From Excoecaria cochinchinensis (Eukaryota; Streptophyta; Magnoliopsida; Malpighiales; Euphorbiaceae), in assembly GCA_947683425.1 (NCBI GenBank), contig CANTUQ010000031.1, positions 6,645,001 through 6,709,000 on the forward strand: a stretch of 64,000 nucleotides of DNA, in the 5' to 3' direction. The first letter of the stretch is position 1, and each line of letters starts with the position of its first letter. The position numbers and the translations under genes were made by a program. The notes beneath the pieces were generated by a model. It had not been told where the DNA came from, made no database searches, and was given only the letters and a program-made list of their open reading frames with translations. This document shows, in pieces, positions 55,219-63,604 of the stretch.

Positions 55219-55927
55219 GTAAGTAAATAATTACTTTCTTTTGCTTTTATTCAATTTATTTTTACATTCTTTCTTCCTTTTAACTTTAAGGAGCTTTGGA
55301 TAATTTTAGAATTTAGGGGGAAATGCTGCCCAATTTTTTTTTAATCTGAACTTTTGCATGATCACATAGAAATAGAGTTTTTCTATGATCTTGGTGCCTT
55401 AGAAATGCATCTTGTTAGCGCACCACTTCTGAGCATGATTTGCTTTTATGGCCTGAGGCCATTATTTTGAGTTGTTGGGGGCACACTCTTGCCGGGGTGC
55501 GCCCCATTTACATGCGTTTAATATTATTAAGGCCTGAGGCCTATTATTTTGCTTTTTCATGCAGGGGGTTGGGCACATCCCTGCCGGGGTGCTGCCCAAA
55601 TTTTTATTATTTATTCTAGAATTAAATATTTATTTGTTTTCCATGTATAATGCATGTCCTAGGGCTTAGAAAGCCCATCCTTATTCACTTTAATTATCTC
55701 CACGAGGATTGCATGTTCCTTTTACCATGATACGTGCAAAGCATGTTAGGCTACTGCCTTAGACAGGATGTTTGCTATTTTCATCTGTCATTACCTTTCT
55801 CTTTTTTATCTCATGATTGGGCCGCCATTGCCCTGTTAAGGCCTAGATGGATCTTAGATTTTAGAAAATAAACTTGATAGTGCTTGTTTTGCCAAGTTTT
55901 CGCTATCTGACTCCTTCCTTTTTACAG
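55219..55927 (+). other. 5' untranslated intron of the sense accessory gene
   Basis: The donor GTAAGT is at 55,219 and the acceptor TTTTTACAG ends at 55,927, one base before the ATG; a strong pyrimidine tract precedes the acceptor. Inside are two related blocks, each with a GGCCTGAGGCC palindrome and a TTGCCGGGGTG or CTGCCGGGGTG string (55,450-55,510 and 55,530-55,600). Confidence 0.6.
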
Positions 55928-55928
55928 G

Positions 55929-56948
55929 ATGCCTCCCAGACGCAGAGCACCACAGGCCCAGCCCGAGCTTGAGGCTCCGGCTTGGATGGATGACGAGTCC
56001 GCTCAGAGGTACAGAGCGTTAGCTCAGGTGGAGTTGCGGGCCAGCCGCTTTGTATCTCGCTCGTTTCTAGAGGCCCTTGGGTTGGCCCCGGAGTTTGATC
56101 TACTTGCTGAGGGAGCTGGTTGGACAGAGTTTCTCGAGCCTGCCTTCCAGACATTTCCAGAGGCCACCCGTCAGGTCTTGGCCACTCTCCGCTACACGGG
56201 CTTTCAGAGTGCAGATACTGACCCAGGGGTGGTTCAGTTTTGGTTTGATGGCGACCATGTCAGCATCACCAGGCAGAGGTTTGCTCAGGCCATGGGGCTC
56301 CCTACGGGAGAGGAGGTTGATATCCCGTGCCGAGCGGTGAGAGGCACCCATTGGGCGGCTATTGCTATACCAGGAGTGCTGTACGATCATGATACAGCGA
56401 AGAGCACCGTACTGGTGTCTCAGGCACTCCGGTATCTGCACAGAGTGCTTTCCAGCTCGTACCTCGGTCGAGCTGGCAATCCAGGGTCACTTAACGCGGC
56501 CGAGATCTGGAGCCTCTGGGCTATGGTGGCAGGCCAGCGTCTCAACATTAGCCACGAGATCTTGGCCAACCTGGTCAGAGTTGGCAGAGGATCGACACCG
56601 GTAGTGATGGTAGGAGGAGTCATCACTCGATTACTGTTGGGTTTGGGGTTTAACCCCGAGAGGTTGAGAGGACCTTTGCCGGAGGGGATTCATGTAGACG
56701 CTGCAGCGGCAGTTCAGATGGGGATGATCTCCCCGATTTCTGGTAAGGCAGAGGCCTATAGGGTGTTGACTATGCACGAGACCCGGCAGATGTTCAACCT
56801 TCCACCCTTGGGGGCAGATCCTGATCATCCAGAGCACCAGGAGGAGCAGCCTCCACAGCCAGAGCCCGAGCCTCAGCCTCCGCAGGTACAGCCTCAGCCT
56901 CCACAGACTGAGCCTCAGCCGGAGCACCAGCCTCCTCCACCTCCTTAG
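55929..56948 (+). CDS. accessory sense ORF, plant transposon protein type (N-terminal part)
   Basis: 339 codons from ATG at 55,929, directly after a splice acceptor, to TAG at 56,946. An arginine-rich start (MPPRRRAPQ) is followed by a globular region with RFVSRSFLEALG, GWTEFLEP, QVLATLRY, VSITRQRFAQAMGLP, a histidine-containing LYDHDTAKST stretch, LNAAEIWSLWAMVAGQRLNISHEILANLV and GGVITRLLLGLG. The order resembles the 'putative plant transposon protein' region found after pol in Athila elements. It ends in a Pro-Gln-Glu repeat. The stop lies in this low-complexity tail. The reading continues in the same frame as Pro/Gln-rich sequence to a run of six C's near 56,992, after which the next ORF is in another frame, so the two ORFs were probably one protein. 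Confidence 0.7.
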   Translation: MPPRRRAPQAQPELEAPAWMDDESAQRYRALAQVELRASRFVSRSFLEALGLAPEFDLLAEGAGWTEFLEPAFQTFPEATRQVLATLRYTGFQSADTDPGVVQFWFDGDHVSITRQRFAQAMGLPTGEEVDIPCRAVRGTHWAAIAIPGVLYDHDTAKSTVLVSQALRYLHRVLSSSYLGRAGNPGSLNAAEIWSLWAMVAGQRLNISHEILANLVRVGRGSTPVVMVGGVITRLLLGLGFNPERLRGPLPEGIHVDAAAAVQMGMISPISGKAEAYRVLTMHETRQMFNLPPLGADPDHPEHQEEQPPQPEPEPQPPQVQPQPPQTEPQPEHQPPPPP

Positions 56949-57021
56949 TCACAGGCAGTGCCTCCGCCACAGCAGCAGGAGCCTCCCAGGACCCCCCTCG
57001 GACTTCGATTTTGAGATCACG

Positions 57022-57966
57022 ATGGACGATCTCTTCGCCTCTTCACCGGAATCTAGGGCCCCGACTCCAGCTCCGTCGCCGAGTACCAGGGTACAGAGGC
57101 CTGCCCGCGAGCCCTCCGAGAGATACCATCCGTACTCCCGAGGCGATCCTGGAGCATCCACTTCTTCGGCACCACCACCCGAGCCAGCGCCACAGCCACC
57201 GCCAGCTCAGCCGGACTACTTCCAGCTCCTCTCCTCCATGTTTATGGCCTTTGAGCGGCTACAGGATGAGAGGGATAGGGTCATTCACGAGAGGTTGGAT
57301 CACCAGCAGGCTGCTATTCAGGAGCAGTCTCAGACGGTGGAGCGCCTATCCCGAGAGCAGGCAGGCTACATGGAGCACGCAGCGAGGGAGCAGACCCGGG
57401 CCATGGATGCCTTTAGAGATGAGCAGACTCGAGTCCTGGAGGCCTTCAGGGGAGAGCAGATGAGGCTGGTTGAGCAGATTGCTCAGGGACAGAGGGAGTT
57501 GAGGCAGCAGCTCGCTCATGATGTGAGGACGTCACAGGACCAGGCGTCTCAGAGGGTCGATATGACCCTTCAGATGATTGATGAGTCACTTGACTCTCTG
57601 AGATCCCGCGTCCAGGCGATAGAGGGGATTCTCCCTCCTCTTTCTCAGACCATGAGAGAGTTCAGGGAGCAGACGGAGCAGAGCTTAGAGCATAGGAGGA
57701 CGGCCGCCGCAGAGCAGACCACTCAGCTGAGCCAAGCCTTCAAGAAGTTGGGGGACAAGATCTCAGAGACCTTAGGGTTTTTGGGCACCTGTACCCAGCC
57801 CTTCTTGGACGGCTATGCTCAGGTTCAGTTCAGGCGAGCCCACGATCACGAGGCAGGACCCTCTACAGCTCCGCCACCACCTCAGGCCCGTCCACCTCCG
57901 CCAGGGACCGTGCATATATCAGATGATGAGGATCCTGATGAGCCTTCAGACTACACACCTCTCTGA
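57022..57966 (+). CDS. accessory sense ORF, coiled-coil part
   Basis: 314 codons; the frame is also open upstream of the ATG to before 56,941. It starts MDDLFASSPES, has a proline/serine-rich linker, then from about residue 75 to 240 a long, highly charged, glutamine-rich heptad-like region (RLQDERDRVIHERLDHQQ, REQTRAMDAFRDEQTRVLEAF) suited to a coiled coil. It ends with a proline-rich and an acidic tail (ISDDEDPDEPSDYTPL). The organisation matches the C-terminal part of the Athila-like ORF at 130-531 (proline linker, coil, proline tail). No enzyme motif is seen. It is probably the C-terminal half of the protein begun at 55,929. Confidence 0.65.
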   Translation: MDDLFASSPESRAPTPAPSPSTRVQRPAREPSERYHPYSRGDPGASTSSAPPPEPAPQPPPAQPDYFQLLSSMFMAFERLQDERDRVIHERLDHQQAAIQEQSQTVERLSREQAGYMEHAAREQTRAMDAFRDEQTRVLEAFRGEQMRLVEQIAQGQRELRQQLAHDVRTSQDQASQRVDMTLQMIDESLDSLRSRVQAIEGILPPLSQTMREFREQTEQSLEHRRTAAAEQTTQLSQAFKKLGDKISETLGFLGTCTQPFLDGYAQVQFRRAHDHEAGPSTAPPPPQARPPPPGTVHISDDEDPDEPSDYTPL

Positions 57967-58349
57967 GCTTCAGGGAGTTATTTTTGTATCTCTTGTATAT
58001 TCTTGTATTTTGTATATGCATTGTACAAAAATGACATTTCTAGTGGAAAACTTTTGCTTCATTGTTTGCATGTTTTTCTTTTCGATTAATTGCTTAAATA
58101 ACACCACAGGAAGTGTATATTCTCATATTTACTCATGTGTCGATAAAAATGACAATGAAAAAATAACACGAAACAAAGACAAACAACAAAAGAATAATAA
58201 TCAATGACAGGTCAAAAGATGACCATTCAAACGTGAATTAACAAAATCTTTTATCTCACAGGTACAAAGGAATACCGACCTGAGCATAGACATCGATTAA
58301 AGAGTTTTTTTCAAAACAAGGAAACCAACAGAGTTTTCACACTCCAAAA
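57967..58349 (+). other. 3' untranslated sequence of the sense accessory gene
   Basis: T-rich then A-rich non-coding stretch between the ORF and the minisatellite. No gene; an AAAATAACACG-type A-rich segment lies at 58,150-58,200. Confidence 0.5.
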
Positions 58350-58870
58350 TCGAAGTGGCGGTTAGAGAAACACTGCACTTCACCAGATCGAGACTGTAGC
58401 CAGAGAGTGCTGCGTCTCACCAATCGAAGTGGCGGTTAGAGAAACACTGCACTTCACCAGATCGAGACTGTAGCCAGAGAGTGCTGCGTCTCACAAATCG
58501 AAGTGGCGGTTAGAGAAACACTGCACTTCACCAGATCGAGACTATAGCCAGAGAGTGCTGCGTCTCACAAATCGAAGTGGCGGTTAGAGAAACACTGCAC
58601 TTCACCAGATCAAGATTGTAGCCAGAGAGTGTTGTGTCTCACCAATCGAAGTTGCGGTTAGAGAACTGCACTTCACCAGATTGGGACTGTAGCCAGAGAA
58701 TGCTGCGTCTCACCAATCGAAGTGGCGGTTAGAGAAACACTGCTCTTCACCAGATCGAGGCTGTAGCCAGAGAGTGCTACATCTCACCAAGCGAAGCTGT
58801 GGTCAGAAGGTGCCACACTTCACCAGATCGAGGTTGTAGCCAAAGCATGTTGCATCTCACCAAGCCCTAC
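58350..58870. repeat. 74-bp dimeric minisatellite next to the polypurine tract of element C
   Basis: GAAGTGG-type landmarks are at 58,352, 58,426, 58,500, 58,574, 58,648, 58,719 and 58,793, a 74-bp period with one 3-bp deletion. Each unit is two related halves of about 38 and 36 bp (CGAAGTGGCGGTTAGAGAAA... and CGAGACTGTAGCCAGAGAG...), so it is a two-monomer higher-order repeat. It occupies the same place as the 57-bp array of element B but has a different sequence. Confidence 0.9.
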
Positions 58871-58987
58871 AGATCGAGATGAGGTCTATCCGGCAAAAGG
58901 CACGGAAGGTAAAAAGCCGTCGCAGGTACGCTTTCTTTCCAACCTTTCTCTGAGTTTTGGCTTATCTAGGCGCTTGTGCGCTAGTTT
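58871..58987 (+). other. spacer between the minisatellite and the polypurine tract
   Basis: About 115 bp, including a GTACGCTTTCTTTCC...TTGGCTTATCTAGGCGC stretch that corresponds to 10,113-10,170 complement in element B. No gene. Confidence 0.4.
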
Positions 58988-59006
58988 CCCCAAAACTGGG
59001 GGCAAC
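58988..59006 (+). other. polypurine tract of element C
   Basis: CCCCAAAACTGGGGGCAAC immediately before the 3' LTR; identical to the tract of element B. Confidence 0.8.
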
Positions 59007-61075
59007 TATAAGCACCGTGTCCTGGAGCGGTCCGGATCAGAGGTTACCCTATGATGAAATCAATGTTCAAGCCTGTATGGGAGGCTGAATTTGGAGGTTT
59101 TAGTCCCGCGTTCCATGAGAAATGGGGTTTTTCTACACTTCCCGGGCAGAGGGGGAGAAAACGGAGGTTTTTCAAGTCAAAAAGGTTTTTTGTCCTCCAC
59201 AGACGGCCCGCCCGTCTGTAGAGGTAGCCCGTCGCTTCGAGTCACCGACGGCTCAGGGTATTTTCCGACGCCCGTCGGAAAGTCACCGCCCCTGTCAGGA
59301 GCCGCATGGTTTCCCGGAGCACGCAACCGTTCCGACGCCCGTCGGTGGATGTGGCAGGGCCGTCGGAAGTGTCCTTGTGTCAGTAGGATTCTTCCGACGC
59401 CCGCCCCTACGCACCGACGCCCGTCGGTCGTGTCTGGCTATATAAGGTTCGGATTTTCACTTCAAAAGGGTTGGAAATTTTTTCAAGAGAGGAAACTCTG
59501 CCAAAATTCAAACACGTTTTCTCTCTCCTCCAAAAAACACCCTTTTCCAAAGAACTTTACTTAATCAAGGATCAAATCGATCAAAGGAACTAAAAGCTAA
59601 TTAGTTTTCTTTAGATTTGGATTCCAAAATCGATTTTCTAAAGGATCGGAGGTGAAATAGCTCATTTTCTCTCTCTAATCTTTCATTCTCTTATTTCTCG
59701 TGGAACGCGCGGGGATCTAACCGACACCAAAATCCTACCCAAGGCAACTATCTGAGGGTAAATATTCCAGATTCTCTCTCCATTTCTATCTCATATTTAA
59801 TCATTCATCGTTTATTTATTCATCCTGTGAAATTATTGAATATTTTTCATTACTTTTCTTCATTCTGACTCCCCCATCTCCTCTTTTGGATAAAACTTGC
59901 TTTTTGATCTTGAAAAGCCCTTGTTTCCCTTCTATTTTCCGGAGATAGAGGTGACCGACGGGTCATCTTCATGACCGACGCCCGTCGGTCACCCACCTAC
60001 AGACCCCCTTTTTGAGTGACAAACGGGCATGTCGAATAACCAAACCGACGCCCGTCGGTCAACCAGGAAAGGCCGTCGGTGGGTTCTGTCTCCAAATTTT
60101 ATCATCATTTTTACCTCTATTCAGTCCTTTCGATTTCTTATGTGTTAATTTTATGTATATTAACATCTCTTACCTTTCTATGAGTGTATATTGGATCTCT
60201 TGGATAATCCCGAGCTTGAGCGGCTGCCTACCATGCGTGGGGGATTTCGTCCGGTTTAGTTTTCTTAAACCTCTTGATTTATTTCTCTCGCCTATTCATT
60301 CATTGATTATTTTATGTATATGAATAAGCTCTTTTATCCCGTTGAATGTAAAAATAGACCAACGATTTGTACTTAAATAAAATGAGTTTTGTATAAAATG
60401 CAAAAGGGTCCAATGCCCTATTTTTATCCAATAAAGATCATCACAATGAAAACATTCAATTTTAATAACAACGCATGCGAGGACCAAAGTCCTCAGAATA
60501 AGCAATGTCCCGATTTATGTATGATCCGCACATTTACAAAAGGGAGTTGTATTCCGCTCCTTGTATTATTGTAATTTACCGCTTTTATTATCTATCTGAT
60601 CATTTATTGCTTTCCGAATGTGAATAAATGTGCTCTTTAATTAAACTACATAGTGTGGAGAGAGAGCGAATTAATGATATTAAAATTTGATCATAAGCTA
60701 ATTGAGGTAGAAATAGATGAGAAATCTCGGACCCAGCTCTGGTCTTTGGGCTCGAGAGGTTAGAGGTTATCCTCCAAAATACTTCTTGGGTCACGAGGCT
60801 TTAGCGCTAATCCTAGGCTCTTTTGGGCGAGAAGTTTACCTTCCAAGACCCCTCTAGCTGGCCCAAAATGGATACCAAGCGCAGTCTTAGGCTCTCCGAG
60901 GCGAGAGTAACTTTCCCAATGTTCTATTGGGTGGCGATTCCATGATACCTCTTTGTTGCCCAACATAGAAGCACTTGCGATTTATTGTAAGATGCCAACG
61001 GACCCGCAAATGCCCCGATCGCCCACGTGCGGGCGGTCCGAAAGGGCGGCGCATCGGGGTCCGGCGCGCGTCACA
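59007..61075 (+). repeat. 3' LTR of element C (LTR6)
   Basis: Aligns with LTR5 at offset 15,332, with one single-base insertion near 60,657. The first dinucleotide is TA where LTR5 has TG, so the terminal inverted dinucleotide is mutated. Palindrome arrays are at 59,188-59,432 and 59,947-60,087, and the TATA box at 59,439-59,446. Confidence 0.95.
59188..59432. repeat. CCGACGCCCGTCGG array upstream of the LTR6 TATA box
   Basis: Same units as 43,856-44,100 with a few substitutions; unit number is unchanged between the two LTRs. Confidence 0.85.
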
Positions 61076-61080
61076 GCAGT
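61076..61080. repeat. target site duplication GCAGT (right)
   Basis: Exact match to 43,670-43,674. Confidence 0.9.
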
Positions 61081-61627
61081 TCAACAGACCTCATGAAATA
61101 CCTAAATTAAAAGTGCCCATGACACGTGGCAAAAGGATAATAAATATCCTTTAAAGAATGAAGTGCTCTGGCAAATGAAGAGATGAATTTAGCAAATGTA
61201 AACCAGCTATCATAATTGCTAGAAAGAAAATGAATACTTTCGAATTTCAAATTCAAAATAAAGTAGCATTGCTTCCATGAATATACTTGATCGAAAACCA
61301 TTACGGTTCAGTGGCACGAATGTAATCTGATCATGACAATAAAGCGCTCTGGAGAATGAAGAGGTGTCTTTGACAAATGTAAATAAGCTGTCATAATTGC
61401 TAGAAAGAAAATATATAGTTTTGAAATTCAAATTCAAGATAAATTAAGTAGATATCCTTCAATGAATATACCTTATCAAAATCCATTGCGGTTCAATGTC
61501 ATGAATGTAATATGACCGAATACATCTTGAAGGAAGGACAATTTGATAATTTATCATACAAATCCCTTTAGTCTATGGACTGGGATTGAAAATCTCAGCC
61601 CATTAAAAGACTATAGCCAATACCCAG
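61081..61627. repeat. flanking DNA with a ~181-185-bp tandem duplication
   Basis: The block with CATAATTGCTAGAAAGAAAAT (first and last bases quoted as CATAATTG and GAAAAT) at 61,211 recurs at 61,392, and GGTTCA at 61,305 recurs at 61,490. The two copies are visibly diverged. No ORF. This is the original insertion site of element C together with the left flank at 43,669. Confidence 0.6.
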
Positions 61628-62132
61628 CACTACAAGAAAAATAAAAAATAACTACAACAAATTAATGATGGAAAATATTTTCGTTGTTAGATACCGACGA
61701 AAAATGATGTTGTAGGAAAATGGAAATATTTGCAACGGAAAATAGATACACAGATTTTCATCATTAAAAAGGGGGGTAAATATTCCCGCCAGTTTTTGCC
61801 AACGAAAATTAGCAATAGAAAATTGAAACCGTCGTAAAACAAAGGCGCCTATAATTCCAGAAAAAATTTGCTACAAAATTTATCGACAAAAATATATTTT
61901 TCGTAGATAAAATTTACCAACATAGCTCATATTTCGTCAGCAAATATGGTAATTATAGACAAAAAATTTAATTCCATCGGTAATTCATAATTTTACCGAC
62001 AGTTATGAAATTTCGTCGCTAAGTATTACTGACGGTAATACAAATAGCATCAGTAAATATTATATTTACCGACGAAACAAAGTATTCCGTCGGTATATGT
62101 AATATTTATCGACGATAATTGAGATACCGCTG
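61628..62132 (+). mobile_element. CACTA (En/Spm) transposon end with subterminal repeats
   Basis: CACTACAAGAAAAATAAA at 61,628 is a canonical CACTA terminal inverted repeat. The following 500 bp is filled with short ACCGACGAAA and TTTCGTCGGTA-type repeats in both orientations, as expected for transposase-binding subterminal repeats. The other terminus was not found, and the element is interrupted at 62,133 by a Tat LTR. No transposase is visible. Confidence 0.75.
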
Positions 62133-62763
62133 TGTAGACACCGGATCCTGAGTTAGCCTAGATCAGAGTTACCCAATGATGCTTAGATGCCTGTTCACAG
62201 GTAAAAAGGTTGAAAGTGATAATTTGCTTATCAAATTTGCATTTTAGAATAAAAAATATAAAATGAATTAAAAATTAAATTTCAAAAATGGAGTTTGAAA
62301 ATTATAGTGTTTTTAGTTATATTTAAAAATTTTTTAAAAAAATAAAAATAAAAATTCGACCGCGTCGGCGCACTGCGGCAGCATGCAGGTGCGCGGGGCA
62401 CCAGCGCACGGCACCTGCACGGAGTGTCGCTCGCTCGCGGGCATCGCTCCGCATGCTGGGCGAGCACACGGGCATCGACTGGCGTCGGTCGCCCCCCAAC
62501 CTACCGAAACGTGATTTTCTCCCTTTTTTCTGATTTTTCTTTATTTTTTTTGGCTTTTCACCATATTTTTTGGGATTTTTAGTGTTAATTCCCTTTTTTG
62601 AACCCAAATTAAGGGAATTACAATAAAAATTCAATTTTCTTTCTTAATTAATGATTTTTTCCATTTTTATTCATTTAAATAGAAAATTTAGAAAGAAGAA
62701 AGGGGAATTCTCTTTTGATCAAAAAATCTTCATTTTTCTTTTCTTTTTCTTCTCCAAGAATTC
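62133..62763 (+). repeat. start of a Tat-type LTR inserted in the CACTA element
   Basis: Begins TGTAGACACCGGATCCTGAG and contains GTTACCCAATGATG, matching the starts of LTR2 and LTR5. It holds a GC-rich palindromic patch (62,365-62,490) and is interrupted at 62,764. Confidence 0.6.
62365..62490. repeat. GC-rich palindromic patch in the LTR at 62,133
   Basis: GCATGCAGGTGCGCG with CGCACGGCACCTGC, and GGGCATCGCTCC with GGGCATCGACTGG type repeats, in otherwise AT-rich DNA. Same kind of feature and LTR position as in the other families, different sequence. Confidence 0.55.
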
Positions 62764-63604
62764 TGTAACACCCCGATTTGACCCTATAAGTTTTGGCAAA
62801 ATTTTGTTAGATTAAGTTAAGTTTAGCGGGGAATAAGATGGGTGAGTGGCTTAGTGTGGGTTTTGTCGCGAGCGCGACAGAATGCTTCATGGGAAGCCTA
62901 TTTGAGTTGGAATATTTGATTGTATCGGACACATGGTGGCATAGGAGTTTGACAAGTGGCATTGTAGGGTTTGGACACATGGCATGAGTTAAGTTTATTT
63001 TATGTAAATAAATGCATTTATTGAGGTAAGTGGACATTAAAGGAAGTGGTTTGGCATTTATTGTGGGAAATTGGCTTTAGAGAGGGTTTGACCGACCACT
63101 CTTTTCCTTAATCTCCTTTTCAATTTCTGCTTTTGGCTTTTTATTCTTCATTTTGTTTCTTTGTTCTTGGACTTTGCCGTGCTCCCTCTCTTGTTCCTTC
63201 TTTTGTTTCTTTTCTTCTTCTTTTAGTTTGCTCTTCAAGTGAGTTACTTGGGTTAGTTGAAGAGAGTGTGTTAAAGGTAAGTCGGATTTGTTCTCCGATC
63301 TGACCTCCTTTTTCTTTCTATTTTTGATTTAAAGTGAGAAGAGGTTTAACTAAAGTGTTTTCTATGTGATTTGTTGAAGCTGTGGACAAGAAATTGGAAA
63401 AAGGGAAAGAGAAGATCGAAAACGAGTAGAGAACAAAGATTGAGCTTCCTAGAAGTTGGGATCGAGTGTGATTTTATAATTTCTGCACGTGTTCTAGAGT
63501 TATATGCTTGAATAGAGTATACATGTTTGGATTTCATTTTGATTGTTTGCGGTGTTTTTGTGACATAGGTGTATATATATTTATGATATATGTGTGTATA
63601 TATG
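62764..63604 (+). repeat. start of a Del-like LTR inserted in the Tat LTR
   Basis: TGTAACACCCCGATTTGACC, a Del-type LTR start. It contains a donor-like AAAG/GTAAGTC at about 63,275, the position class of the leader intron in the other Del-like LTRs. Cut at 63,605 by another LTR. Confidence 0.55.

Larger units (their letters stand above)
43675..61075 (+). mobile_element. complete Tat/Ogre-like LTR retrotransposon (element C)
   Basis: 17,401 bp with 2,068- and 2,069-bp LTRs, perfect 5-bp target duplication, tRNA-Arg-type primer site, polypurine tract, gag-pol (46,662-53,015), a 6-kb accessory region with a divergent gene pair (53,405-57,966) and a 74-bp minisatellite (58,350-58,870). The second, archaeal-type RNase H and the lack of a chromodomain place it in the Tat lineage. 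The LTRs differ at roughly thirty positions and one single-base indel by eye, so the insertion is fairly recent. One stop in reverse transcriptase, one frameshift in the antisense gene, and one stop plus one frameshift in the sense accessory gene are the only coding defects found. Confidence 0.95.
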
